DNA of 64,000 nt from Hymenobacter profundi (GTDB lineage Bacteria; Bacteroidota; Bacteroidia; Cytophagales; Hymenobacteraceae): contig NZ_JAHWGL010000001.1 of NCBI RefSeq assembly GCF_019334315.1, positions 62,001 to 126,000 of the forward strand, written 5' to 3'. Both the position numbers and the translations under genes were made by a program. Under the pieces are notes generated by a model. It saw only the letters and a list, made by a program, of their open reading frames with translations. It did no database searches and was not told the origin of the DNA. This document shows, one piece after another, positions 8,225-16,714 of this stretch. Positions within the stretch are counted from its first letter, which is position 1. Each line of letters opens with the position of its first letter.

Positions 8225-9733
8225 ATGAACATCACGCACAAAGCTGCCATGAGCTGCCTGCTGCTAGGCCTCACGCTCACGGCCCCACACGCTGCCACAG
8301 CCCAGAAAAAAGTCCGTCAATTGACCACCAAAGCTCCCAAAGCCGAAGCCGCCATCCGCGAAGCCGACATCAAGCGCGACCTGTATGTGCTGGCCGACGA
8401 CAAGTACCGGGGTAGGGAAGGCGGCACCCTCGACGAGCTACGCGCCTCTGCCTGGATAGCCGAGCAAATACGCGCCATTGGCCTAGAGCCGGCCGGCGAC
8501 GACGGTACATATTTCCAGTTTTTTCAGCTCCAGCGCACCCGCCTCACGTCCGCCAGCACGCTCCGCATCGGCTCTCACCAGCTCCGGCCCAACCACGATG
8601 CCGTGATTGTAGCACCTACCAACGCCAGCATCACGGCCCCATTAGTCTTTGTGGGTACGGCCACGCCGGCCGAGGTAGGGAAGGTAGACGTGAAGGGCAA
8701 AGCCGTGGCCTTGCAGATTTCCGGGGCGCCCACCGATGGCATCAGCTACCGGCGCTACCTGTTTGCCAAACTGCGCGACCAGGCCGCCGAGCTAACCAAG
8801 GCAGGTGCCGTGGCCGTGGTATTTGTGTCTGATGAGAAGGCTCAGGCTATTTACGACCACTGGAGCCACATCTTCGAGCGGGGCCGCTACGGTCTGCCCG
8901 GCGACGCCAACGTGAAGGTGCCAGCCGACCAAACGCCTGTGGTGTGGCTGCCCGCCAATGCCCTAGGCTGGGTGCAGCAAGCCGGCCAGCAGTTCAGCAC
9001 CGAGCTGAAAGTGGAAACTTTCGCCTACCCCTCGGTGAACATTGTGGCCAAGATGCCCGGCACCGATGCGCAACTGAAAAAGGAATACGTGCTCTTCAGC
9101 ACCCACCAAGACCACGACGGCGCCCGCGCCCCCGTAGCCGGCGACTCCATCTACAACGGCGCCGACGACAACGCTACCGGCTGCGCGGCGTTGCTGGCTA
9201 TCATGCGGGCCTTCAAGCAGCAGCCCGCCCGTCGCTCGGCCTTGTTTGTGTACCACGGCGCCGAGGAGCGGGGTTTGCTGGGCTCGCGCTACTACTCGGC
9301 TAATCCTACCGTGCCGCAGGAGTCGATTGTGGCCGTGCTGAACGCCGAGATGATGGGCCGCAACGACCCCGATAGTGCCGCCCTGCTAGGCTCTACGCCG
9401 CCCCACCGCAACTCTCAAGACCTGGTGGATATAGCCCTGGCCGCCAACCAGGCTGGGCCCAAGTTCAAGCTCGATACTGAGTGGGACAAAGCCACCCACC
9501 CCGAGGGCTGGTACTTCCGCTCCGACCACCTGCCCTACGCCCGCTTGGGCATTCCGGCCGTGATGTACACCTCCCTGCTGCACATCGACTACCACACGCC
9601 CAAAGACGAAGCCAGCCGTATCGACTACCCCAAGCTCACTAAAATGACGCAGTGGATGTACCTCACCGGCTGGCAGGTAGCCAACCGCGACCAGCGCCCG
9701 GCGCGGGAAGCAGGCTTTAAACTGGAGCGGTAG
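8225..9733 (+). CDS. exported M28-family zinc aminopeptidase with PA domain
   Basis: The protein has 502 residues with a signal peptide at about 1-26 (cleavage near ATA-Q). A protease-associated insert lies at about 130-240. The M28 di-zinc core has FSTHQDHDG (His294, Asp296), GADDNATG (Asp314), the catalytic pair Glu347-Glu348 in YHGAEERG, NAEMMGR (Glu375) and a final HIDYHT His. The family removes N-terminal residues from peptides in the periplasm or outside the cell. The gene is monocistronic in appearance, 105 bp ahead of dapD on the same strand. The exact substrate is unknown. Confidence 0.93.
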   Translation: MNITHKAAMSCLLLGLTLTAPHAATAQKKVRQLTTKAPKAEAAIREADIKRDLYVLADDKYRGREGGTLDELRASAWIAEQIRAIGLEPAGDDGTYFQFFQLQRTRLTSASTLRIGSHQLRPNHDAVIVAPTNASITAPLVFVGTATPAEVGKVDVKGKAVALQISGAPTDGISYRRYLFAKLRDQAAELTKAGAVAVVFVSDEKAQAIYDHWSHIFERGRYGLPGDANVKVPADQTPVVWLPANALGWVQQAGQQFSTELKVETFAYPSVNIVAKMPGTDAQLKKEYVLFSTHQDHDGARAPVAGDSIYNGADDNATGCAALLAIMRAFKQQPARRSALFVYHGAEERGLLGSRYYSANPTVPQESIVAVLNAEMMGRNDPDSAALLGSTPPHRNSQDLVDIALAANQAGPKFKLDTEWDKATHPEGWYFRSDHLPYARLGIPAVMYTSLLHIDYHTPKDEASRIDYPKLTKMTQWMYLTGWQVANRDQRPAREAGFKLER

Positions 9734-9838
9734 GGAACGGGTAGGAAACCCGCAGCCCGAATGTTTTCCGGTCGGGCATTGGGAACATAACCACCGCCGG
9801 CGCTAGTTTTGCCGCTCATTCCGTTTTCAAAAATTGAT

Positions 9839-10669
9839 ATGAATACTTCCGAACTGCAAACTATCATTGAAGCCGCCTGGGCCGACCGCAGCCTGTTGCA
9901 GCAAGCTGCCACCACCGACGCCATTCACGCTGTGATCGAAGAGCTGGACAAGGGCCGTCTGCGCGTGGCGCAGCCCATCGAAGGCAAAGACGGCGAGTGG
10001 CAGGTAAACGACTGGGTGAAGAAGTCCGTTATCCTGTACTTCCCCATTCAGCAGATGGAAACCATCGAGCTGACGCCCTTCGAGTACCGCGATAAAATGC
10101 GCCTCAAGACCGATTATGCCGGCCAAGGCGTGCGCGTGGTACCGCCCGCTACGGCCCGCTACGGCGCCTACCTGGCTCCCGGCGTTATTCTGATGCCCAG
10201 CTACACCAACATCGGTGCGTGGGTAGGCGAGGGCACCATGGTGGATACCTGGGCCACGGTAGGCTCGTGCGCGCAAATTGGCGCGGGCGTGCACCTGAGC
10301 GGCGGCGTGGGCATTGGCGGTGTGCTAGAACCCGTGCAAGCCGCTCCGGTAATTGTGGAAGACGGTGCCTTCATCGGCTCGCGTAGCATTCTGGTAGAAG
10401 GCTGCCACATCGGCAAAGAAGCCGTTATCGGCGCAGGCGTTACCATCACCGGCAGCACCAAAATCATCGACGTAACGGGCTCTGAGCCTAAGGAGTACAA
10501 AGGCATGGTACCGGCTCGTTCGGTGGTCATTCCTGGTTCCTACACCAAGCAGTTCCCCGCTGGCGAGTACCAGGTGCCTTGCGCCCTCATCATCGGCCAG
10601 CGCAAGCCCAGCACGGACTTGAAAACGTCGTTGAACGACGCTTTGCGCGAGCACAACGTGGCCGTCTGA
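9839..10669 (+). CDS. dapD: 2,3,4,5-tetrahydropyridine-2,6-dicarboxylate N-succinyltransferase
   Basis: DapD transfers succinyl from succinyl-CoA to tetrahydrodipicolinate in the succinylase branch of lysine and diaminopimelate synthesis. ATG 9839 gives 276 residues, normal for the family. An upstream TTG would add 10 residues with no support. The C-terminal two thirds shows the left-handed beta-helix hexapeptide pattern (IGAWVGEGTMVDTWATVGSCAQIGAGVHLSGG-like, then IGSRSILVEGCHIGKEAVIGAG). The stop codon is supplied by the first bases of the repeat element at 10664. Confidence 0.96.
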   Translation: MNTSELQTIIEAAWADRSLLQQAATTDAIHAVIEELDKGRLRVAQPIEGKDGEWQVNDWVKKSVILYFPIQQMETIELTPFEYRDKMRLKTDYAGQGVRVVPPATARYGAYLAPGVILMPSYTNIGAWVGEGTMVDTWATVGSCAQIGAGVHLSGGVGIGGVLEPVQAAPVIVEDGAFIGSRSILVEGCHIGKEAVIGAGVTITGSTKIIDVTGSEPKEYKGMVPARSVVIPGSYTKQFPAGEYQVPCALIIGQRKPSTDLKTSLNDALREHNVAV

Positions 10670-10834
10670 ACCACGGATTCGCTCAGATGTTGAGGATTAT
10701 CTGGATTTCGTGTACGACCACAAGCAACCGAACCAAAACAAAAAGAGCTTGCCATTTGGCAAGCTCTTTTTGTTTTATACTGATCCACAAAATCCGCGTA
10801 ATCCTTAACATCCGAGCGAATCCGTGGTTCAGAC
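10664..10834. repeat. imperfect inverted repeat (GTCTGAACCACGGATTCG type) filling the dapD-msrA gap
   Basis: Both ends read GTCTGAACCACGGATTCG inward, with related inner arms (GAGGATTATCTGGATTTCGTG against the complement of AATCCGCGTAATCCTTAACA) and a perfect terminator hairpin at the centre. The element runs exactly from the dapD stop codon to the msrA stop codon. A weaker relative of the inner arm (AGCTGGATTTCGCGG read on the minus strand) sits near 22255-22290. Confidence 0.8.
10735..10776. terminator. bidirectional terminator, dapD / msrA
   Basis: Perfect 20-bp arms AAAACAAAAAGAGCTTGCCA and their complement around a 2-bp loop. The A/T-rich outer ends provide a U-run on either strand, suiting the two convergent genes. 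Confidence 0.85.
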
Positions 10835-11485
10835 CTACTTAGTTGCCGAAGCGGTTTTCTTCAGCTTATCGCCAAATACGGCTTTCACCTTGTCTACTTT
10901 CGGTTTCACTACAAACTGGCAATAAGGCTGGGTGCCGTTCAGGTTATAGTAGTCCTGGTGATAGTTTTCGGCCTTGTAGAAGGTAGGCGCAGCGCTAATT
11001 TCCGTTACCACGGGGTTGGGGAAAGCGTGAGCGTCGTTGAGCTTCTTCTTATACTCCTCAGCTAGTTGCTTTTGCTCGTCGTTGTGGTAGTACACCACCG
11101 AGCGGTACTGCGTGCCCACGTCGTTGCCCTGGCGGTTGAGGGTAGTAGGATCGTGGGTTTTCCAGAATATTTCCAGCAACTCCTTGAAGCTGATTTTGCC
11201 GGGGTCGTAGGTGATGTTGATGACTTCAGCGTGGCCTGTCAGGCCCGAGCATACTTCCTTATAGGTAGGGTTGGCGATGCGCCCGCCGGCATAGCCCGAT
11301 TCCACTTTTTCCACACCTTCGAGGTCCTGAAAAACGGCCTCGGTGCACCAGAAGCAGCCGGCGCCAAATGTTGCTAATTCCATTTTCTTGGTTGTCTTGG
11401 TAGAGGGTTTAACCGCTTTGCTTTGGGCGAGGCTGCCGTAGCAGAAGCTCAACAGCAGGAGCGCGGTAGTAAGCAGCTTGATCAT
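10835..11485 (-). CDS. msrA: exported peptide-methionine (S)-S-oxide reductase
   Basis: MsrA reduces methionine-S-sulfoxide in proteins. The protein has 216 residues with a signal peptide at about 1-20 (LLLLSFCYGSLAQ), so it acts in the periplasm or is membrane-anchored. The catalytic motif GAGCFWCTEAVFQ has nucleophile Cys44. ESGYAGG, EVINITYDP and the QYRSVVYYHN block follow the family. No fused MsrB domain is present. The start is ATG 11485. It is convergent with dapD, and a strong terminator at 11571-11615 separates it from the upstream dehydrogenase. Confidence 0.95.
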   Translation of the reverse strand: MIKLLTTALLLLSFCYGSLAQSKAVKPSTKTTKKMELATFGAGCFWCTEAVFQDLEGVEKVESGYAGGRIANPTYKEVCSGLTGHAEVINITYDPGKISFKELLEIFWKTHDPTTLNRQGNDVGTQYRSVVYYHNDEQKQLAEEYKKKLNDAHAFPNPVVTEISAAPTFYKAENYHQDYYNLNGTQPYCQFVVKPKVDKVKAVFGDKLKKTASATK

Positions 11486-11570
11486 ACGATAGAAAGGAAA
11501 TTTCAGGTAAAAAAGTTTAACTACACGGCCCAGAAGCTATATTGGGCTCATTTTATGCAGCTTAAAAATA

Positions 11571-11615
11571 GCCCGGCCCGCCGTCGACTATGTATACGTC
11601 GGCGGCGGGCCGGGC
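11571..11615 (-). terminator. Rho-independent terminator of the 3-hydroxyacyl-CoA dehydrogenase gene
   Basis: An 18-bp GC-rich stem with one mismatch (GCCCGGCCCGCCGTCGAC against GTCGGCGGCGGGCCGGGC) and a 9-base loop. On the minus strand it is followed by a T-run (CTATTTTTAAG). Confidence 0.8.
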
Positions 11616-11701
11616 AGATTTACCGGGGTTGTAATTTTGGGGGCGGGCGCCACTACCGCCTACCCTATAAATTTTTGAACAGGGTAGGCGGCACGACCGA
11701 G

Positions 11702-12592
11702 CTACTTGCGAAAACGCTCGGCTACTACCAGCTCCTTGGTGCCATGGCTCCACGTGTAGAAGCCTTCGCCCGATTTCACGCCGAGTCGGCCGGCCATTAC
11801 CATATTCACCAGTAGGGGGCAGGGCGCGTATTTGGGGTTGCCCAGGCCGTCGTGCAGTACCCGCAGAATGGCCAGGCACACGTCCAACCCGATAAAGTCG
11901 GCGAGTTGCAGCGGGCCCATGGGGTGAGCCATGCCCAGCTTCATCACCGTATCGATTTCCTCTACGCCAGCCACGCCCTCAAACAGCGAATAGATGGCCT
12001 CGTTGATCATCGGCATCAGAATGCGGTTGGCTACAAAGCCGGGGTAGTCGTTCACCTCCGTGGGCGTTTTCTCCAACTGGCGCGCAAGGTCCATCACCTG
12101 CGCCGTCACCTCGTCGGAGGTAGCGTAGCCCCGAATCACCTCTACCAGCTTCATCACCGGCACGGGGTTCATAAAGTGCATGCCAATCACCTGCTGGGGG
12201 CGCTGGGTGGCGGCCGCAATTTTGGTGATGGAAATCGACGAAGTATTGCTGGCCAGAATGGCCTCGGCGGGCGCGTGCTGGTCTAGGTCGCGGAAGATTT
12301 GCAGCTTCAGGGCCTCGTTTTCGGTGGCGGCTTCCACTACCAGCTGGGCGTTGCGCACGCCGTCGGGTAGGGACGTAAAGGTGGTGATGCGCCCGAGCGT
12401 ATCGGTTTTATCGGTCTCGGCGAGGGTGCCTTTGGCTACTTGGCGGTCGAGGTTTTTGCCAATGGTGCCCAGCGCCTTGTCTAGTGCGGGCTGGTTGATA
12501 TCAATCAGATGAACTGAAAATCCGTGCTGGGCAAAAACGTGGGCAATGCCGTTGCCCATCGTGCCCGAGCCAATAACGGCAACTTGCAACAT
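11702..12592 (-). CDS. 3-hydroxybutyryl-CoA / 3-hydroxyacyl-CoA dehydrogenase
   Basis: This is an NAD(P)-dependent dehydrogenase interconverting 3-hydroxyacyl-CoA and 3-oxoacyl-CoA in fatty-acid or butyrate-type metabolism. The N-terminal Rossmann motif is GSGTMGNGIA at residues 8-17. The catalytic region SNTSSISITKIA...HFMNPVPVMKLVEVI contains the conserved His. The C-terminal 3HCDH domain reads DYPGFVANRILMPMINEA. At 296 residues it is the stand-alone form, not the multifunctional FadB. The start is ATG 12592. There is no adjacent thiolase or enoyl-CoA hydratase. Confidence 0.93.
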   Translation of the reverse strand: MLQVAVIGSGTMGNGIAHVFAQHGFSVHLIDINQPALDKALGTIGKNLDRQVAKGTLAETDKTDTLGRITTFTSLPDGVRNAQLVVEAATENEALKLQIFRDLDQHAPAEAILASNTSSISITKIAAATQRPQQVIGMHFMNPVPVMKLVEVIRGYATSDEVTAQVMDLARQLEKTPTEVNDYPGFVANRILMPMINEAIYSLFEGVAGVEEIDTVMKLGMAHPMGPLQLADFIGLDVCLAILRVLHDGLGNPKYAPCPLLVNMVMAGRLGVKSGEGFYTWSHGTKELVVAERFRK

Positions 12593-12948
12593 AGTGTGAG
12601 AAGTGGGTGGGAAAAATGAGGTGAGCCAAGTAAGTCAAGCAGTTGCCCATCAGAGCAGTAATTGCTGTAAGGGCTGAGTGAGCCGGCCTCCTTTGCCCGC
12701 TAAATTACGGGAAATACCGGTCCACCTTGTAGTAGGGAGGTAGCAGGCATGGTAGGGGCGAACAAGCAGCCAAAAAATAGTAGTTGCACTCTCGCAATAA
12801 AAAATTTTCTTTTCAGCATATATCCTTCCAGGGAAAGTACCCGTACAAGACCACAAGCACCTGTTTTACTCTTGCTACCAATCAGGAACAGACAGATTGC
12901 CTAGTGTTTCTCTCTCCCTTCATTCATCCCTAACTTAACTCCACCACC
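12593..12948. other. 356-bp divergent intergenic region
   Basis: This separates the dehydrogenase (minus) from the small membrane peptide gene (plus), so it must hold both promoters. It has an A/T-rich patch near 12768-12825 with a short TTGC-ACTCTC-GCAA hairpin. I found no convincing gene and no exact Bacteroidota promoter (TAnnTTTG). Confidence 0.6.
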
Positions 12949-13104
12949 ATGGGAAATCTGTTGTATATCATCGCCGTTGTTTTGGTCATCATTTGGGCCA
13001 TTAGCTTCTTCGGAGGTTTCGTAAGCGGTAGCATCATTCACGTGCTGCTGGTTATTGCCATCATTGCTGTATTGCTGCGTCTGATCCGCGGCAGCTCTGT
13101 GTAG
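12949..13104 (+). CDS. 51-residue membrane peptide, lmo0937-like
   Basis: ATG 12949 to TAG 13104 encodes a 51-residue protein. It starts MGNLLYIIAVVLVIIWAISF and ends HVLLVIAIIAVLLRLIRG plus a few residues. Two hydrophobic helices are joined by FFGGFVSGSI, so it is an inner-membrane hairpin. Layout and length match the lmo0937 / small stress-induced membrane protein family, whose role is unknown. The gene is followed by a perfect palindromic terminator. Confidence 0.8.
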   Translation: MGNLLYIIAVVLVIIWAISFFGGFVSGSIIHVLLVIAIIAVLLRLIRGSSV

Positions 13105-13130
13105 CATTTGCGCACAAGCTGCTCGTCTGA

Positions 13131-13178
13131 AAACACAAAAAGGCCGCTCCCGATATCGGGAGCGGCCTTTTTGTGTTT
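13131..13178. terminator. 48-bp perfect palindromic bidirectional terminator
   Basis: A perfect palindrome centred on GAT|ATC: AAACACAAAAAGGCCGCTCC and onward, followed by its complement. It serves the convergent small membrane peptide gene and the beta-barrel gene. Confidence 0.9.
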
Positions 13179-13196
13179 GCTCGGCATCGGGAAAGA

Positions 13197-14063
13197 CTAT
13201 TTTCCGATGTCGAACAGGAAGTTGAATCGGATTTCGGGCTGCCCGTAGGGAGAGTTGCGATACCCGCCACTATCAAGGCCATCATTGAAGTTGTATAATA
13301 TCACAATGTCCGCCGCAAAACGGTCGCCAAGCTGGGTGCGGTAGCCAGCACCGCCCAACAAGGTATTGGCTACCTGATGCCCTTTGCTGATTCTGCCATT
13401 TGAATCAGTAGCTGTTGCATTTAGCTGGGTTACCTCGTATTCACCATGCAGAAAGAATTGCTTGTACACGATGAACTGTGCAAACCCTTTCACTCCGACG
13501 TTGTGGTAGTGAATCTTAGCGGGGTAGCCATTCACAGACTGTGTTAGGGCCGAATAGTTGGCACTAATGTAACTATAGCTGATACCCGGCCCAATGGCAA
13601 AGCGTTCTGACACCCGGTAGCCAATAGCGGGAGCAACCCCAATATTAAATTGACCATCTCCATAGAAACTGCTGTAACCCAACCCAAAGTTGCTGTATAC
13701 AAAATAGCGCCGCAAAGGCTTGGGCTGCTCGCTGGCCCGGCTACCCGGCGGGAACTCCAACCCCGACGGACTGTTGGGGTTCGGCCGGTATACGGGCGCG
13801 CCGGGCTGGTCGGCTGGCACGCCCGGCTGCGGCGTGGGCGTAGCCGGGGTAGGGGCCGGCGTGGTTACCTCGTAGCCGCGGGCTGGCGCGGGAGTAGGGG
13901 CTGGCGCCTGCCGCGCGGGCGCACCGGGCGGGGCTGTGTTCAGCTGGGGCTTGGCCTGCTGCGTGCGGGTGGTATCGGGGGTGGGGGTAGTCTGGGCCTG
14001 GGAAAGGGTAGGAGCCAAACCGGCCCCTACCACCACGCCCAGCACGAGCAAAAGCTTTTTCAT
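13197..14063 (-). CDS. outer-membrane beta-barrel protein with Pro-rich N-terminal linker
   Basis: The protein has 288 residues with a signal peptide at 1-23 (LSQAQ). A low-complexity Pro/Thr/Ala linker spans about 24-110. A C-terminal porin-like region of about 175 residues has alternating aromatic strands (YFVYSNFGLGYSSFYGDGQFNIG, GYRVSERFAIGPGISYSY) and ends on FLFDIGK. This is the OmpA-barrel-like layout common in Bacteroidota. Function is unknown; the linker could span toward peptidoglycan. It starts 17 bp after the ABC-F gene on the same strand, suggesting cotranscription. Confidence 0.85.
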   Translation of the reverse strand: MKKLLLVLGVVVGAGLAPTLSQAQTTPTPDTTRTQQAKPQLNTAPPGAPARQAPAPTPAPARGYEVTTPAPTPATPTPQPGVPADQPGAPVYRPNPNSPSGLEFPPGSRASEQPKPLRRYFVYSNFGLGYSSFYGDGQFNIGVAPAIGYRVSERFAIGPGISYSYISANYSALTQSVNGYPAKIHYHNVGVKGFAQFIVYKQFFLHGEYEVTQLNATATDSNGRISKGHQVANTLLGGAGYRTQLGDRFAADIVILYNFNDGLDSGGYRNSPYGQPEIRFNFLFDIGK

Positions 14064-14080
14064 ACGGAGCCTAAACGTTA

Positions 14081-15703
14081 TTACGATACAAGTTGGTACA
14101 TGCGCTTGCGCTGCGCCTTCAAATGGTCGTCAGCCAGGTATTCCTCGTAGCTCATGCGCCGGTCCAAGATGCCGTCGGGCGTGAGCTCGATGATGCGATT
14201 GGCGATGGTGTCGATGAACTGCAAGTCGTGGGAAGTGAACAGCAGCGTGCCCGAAAAGTCGCGCAGGGAGTTGTTCAGAGCCTGAATGCTTTCCAGGTCC
14301 AGGTGGTTCGTGGGGTCGTCGAGCACCAGCACGTTGCCGGCTTCCATCATCATCTTGGAGAGCATGCAGCGCACTTTCTCGCCCCCGCTTAGCACGTTGG
14401 ATTTCTTCTGCGACTCCTCGCCCGAGAACAGCATGCGGCCCAAGAACCCGCGTATAAACGACTCGTCTTTTTCCGTGGAATACTGCCGCAGCCAATCCAC
14501 TAGGTTCAGGTCGGTGTCGAAGAACTCGGTGTTTTCCTTGGGGAAGTAGCTGGGCGTGATGGTGGTGCCCCAGTTGAATTTGCCCTTATCGGCTTTCACC
14601 TGCTCGAACAGAATATCAAACAGCAGCGAAGCCGCCCGGTCGTCGCGGCTCACAATGGCTACCTTATCGCCCTTGTCGAGCGTAAAGGACACGTTGCGGA
14701 AAATAGAGCGGCCGTCTATCGAGGCCGCCAGGTCTTCCGTCGTCAGCAGCTGGTTGCCTGCCTCGCGTTCCGATTTGAAGGCGATATAAGGATACTTGCG
14801 CGACGAAGGCTTGATTTCTTCCAGCGTCAGCTTTTGCAGCAGCTTCTGGCGCGAAGTAGCCTGTTTGGATTTGGAAGCGTTGGCCGAGAAGCGGCGCACA
14901 AATTCTTCCAGCTCCTTGCGCTTGTCCTCCGTCTTCTTGTTCACCTCCTGGCGCTGACGCAAGGCCAACTGGCTGCTCTCGTACCAGAACGAGTAGTTGC
15001 CGGGGTACATGGTGATTTTCGAGAAGTCCAGGTCGGCCATATAGTTACACACGGCGTCCAGGAAGTGGCGGTCGTGGCTCACTACGATTACTGTGTTCTG
15101 GAAGGAATCGAGGAAGTTCTCCAGCCACAGCACGGTTTCGGCGTCGAGGCCGTTGGTGGGTTCGTCCAGCAGCAGCACGTCGGGGTTGCCGAAAAGGGCC
15201 TGGGCCAGCAGCACGCGCACCTTATCGGAGGTGCCCAGGTCGCCCATCAGGGTTTGGTGCTTGTCTTCCGAAATGCCTAGGCCGGAGAGCAGCTCAGCGG
15301 CTTCGTACTCAGCGTTCCAGCCTTCCAGGTCGGCAAACTCGCCTTCCAGCTCGGCGGCCCGCTCGCCGTCGGCGTCCGAGAAGTCGGCCTTGGCGTAGAT
15401 GGCGTCTTTTTCTTCCATCACCTTCCACAGGCGCGTGTGACCCATAATCACGGTCTGGAGCACCGGAAAAGCATCGGCCGCAAACTGGTCCTGCTTCAGC
15501 ACCGAGAGGCGGGCGCCCTTGGGCATATCCACCGAGCCGGTATTGGGCTCAATCTCACCCGACAGGATTTTTAGGAAGGTAGACTTGCCCGCACCGTTGG
15601 CCCCAATGAGGCCATACACGTTGCCGGGCATAAACTTGATGGTGACATCTTCAAACAGCACGCGCTTGCCGTAGCGCAGGCTCACGTTGGAGGTACTAAT
15701 CAT
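14081..15703 (-). CDS. ABC-F family ATPase (YbiT-like) with degenerate second nucleotide site
   Basis: This is a soluble protein with two ABC domains and no membrane domain, 540 residues from ATG 15703 (MISTSNVSLRYGKRVLF). ABC-F proteins act on the ribosome during translation. Domain 1 has Walker A GANGAGKST (34-42) and Walker B VLLLDEPTNGLD (176-187), but a weak signature LGTSDKVRV. The linker carries RRFSANASKSKQATSR (about 270-285), as in YbiT. Domain 2 has a good signature LSGGEK (438-443). Its Walker A position reads IVSRDDRAAS (350-359) without Gly-Lys-Ser/Thr, and its catalytic Glu is Asp (LDDPTNHLD). One composite site therefore looks active and one inactive. Confidence 0.93.
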   Translation of the reverse strand: MISTSNVSLRYGKRVLFEDVTIKFMPGNVYGLIGANGAGKSTFLKILSGEIEPNTGSVDMPKGARLSVLKQDQFAADAFPVLQTVIMGHTRLWKVMEEKDAIYAKADFSDADGERAAELEGEFADLEGWNAEYEAAELLSGLGISEDKHQTLMGDLGTSDKVRVLLAQALFGNPDVLLLDEPTNGLDAETVLWLENFLDSFQNTVIVVSHDRHFLDAVCNYMADLDFSKITMYPGNYSFWYESSQLALRQRQEVNKKTEDKRKELEEFVRRFSANASKSKQATSRQKLLQKLTLEEIKPSSRKYPYIAFKSEREAGNQLLTTEDLAASIDGRSIFRNVSFTLDKGDKVAIVSRDDRAASLLFDILFEQVKADKGKFNWGTTITPSYFPKENTEFFDTDLNLVDWLRQYSTEKDESFIRGFLGRMLFSGEESQKKSNVLSGGEKVRCMLSKMMMEAGNVLVLDDPTNHLDLESIQALNNSLRDFSGTLLFTSHDLQFIDTIANRIIELTPDGILDRRMSYEEYLADDHLKAQRKRMYQLVS

Positions 15704-16000
15704 GCAGTAGTAGAAAACGAAGTAACAATGTGAAGGTGCGCCGGGCACCGCAACGACCCGCGAAAATACGCAAATTGACCGGGAGGCTTCTATAACCCGT
15801 GGCAACGTCTCGGGGCTAACATCTATAAAATGCTGGGCTAGCTACTAAAAAAGGCAGCTGGGCACAACATCCAATTGACAATTAAAGTATAAAAAGACCG
15901 ATTGTGGCCCGTATGCCCGGCGTTTGGTCAACAGCCAACCCTAGGTAGCAGTTCCGCACACCTACCTCTTCCTTTTCAACTCTCTCTTCGACCTACCCTC

Positions 16001-16471
16001 ATGAGTGACACTCGCCTAACATCCGAAAAAAATGGCCTCCGCTACGGCATCTACACCACAGGCGCCATGATTATCTATTTCCTCGTTGCTTCTTTGTTTG
16101 ATCTTACAGACCGCATCGAGTTCAGTTTTCTAAACGGCATTATCATGTCTATTGGCGTAACCCTGGCTATCCGCCACTTTAAGTATGCCAAGGACGACCA
16201 CATGGCCTACCTGCAAGGTCTTGGTACAGGCATTATCACAGGTGCAGTAGCCGGTGTGCTATTTGGCCTGTTCTTCGTTATCTACGCTACTATTAATCCG
16301 GCCCTGATGGACCAGATTTCCGCCCGCGACCTGTTTGGATATGACCTGTCGGTGGTTATTGCTTTCTTAGCCATTGTATTGCAAAGTTTCATGGGAGCCA
16401 GCATTGTGGCACTTATTGCAATGCAATATTATAAGAGCCCCGATCATAAGCCCATTGAAGAAGTAGAGTAA
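16001..16471 (+). CDS. DUF4199-like integral membrane protein
   Basis: ATG 16001 gives 156 residues; an upstream frame adds 33 unsupported residues. Four hydrophobic helices are visible: GIYTTGAMIIYFLVASLF, FLNGIIMSIGVTLAI, GLGTGIITGAVAGVLFGLFF and LSVVIAFLAIVLQSFMGASI. The layout and length fit the Bacteroidota DUF4199 family, whose function is unknown. A terminator follows at 16504. Confidence 0.75.
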   Translation: MSDTRLTSEKNGLRYGIYTTGAMIIYFLVASLFDLTDRIEFSFLNGIIMSIGVTLAIRHFKYAKDDHMAYLQGLGTGIITGAVAGVLFGLFFVIYATINPALMDQISARDLFGYDLSVVIAFLAIVLQSFMGASIVALIAMQYYKSPDHKPIEEVE

Positions 16472-16503
16472 GCTAATTGCTCACTATTTCTAGGACTACA
16501 TGC

Positions 16504-16534
16504 AGGCCAGCTTCTTACGAAGCCGGCCTTTTTT
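16504..16534 (+). terminator. terminator of the DUF4199-like gene
   Basis: Stem GGCCAGCTTC / GAAGCCGGCC (one mismatch), loop TTAC, then six T residues. Confidence 0.8.
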
Positions 16535-16619
16535 GCTTTTGTATAAAAAGAATTGGACGTATCCGTAACTTTTTATGAAAAAAAAACGATATAGTGCATG
16601 AACTTTAATTATAGTAACA

Positions 16620-16627
16620 TACATTTG
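16620..16627 (+). promoter_or_regulatory. candidate Bacteroidota -7 element
   Basis: TACATTTG matches the Bacteroidota consensus TAnnTTTG in an A/T-rich stretch about 90 bp before the start at 16715. No clear TTTG is visible at -33, so support is partial. Confidence 0.35.
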
Positions 16628-16714
16628 TATTATTAGGGGCAAGCTGAGGGTAGCCTATAGGCCCAAGCTCCGAGTAAGGCAACATCACCATCCGTGATAC
16701 TTCTTTCAGAATAA

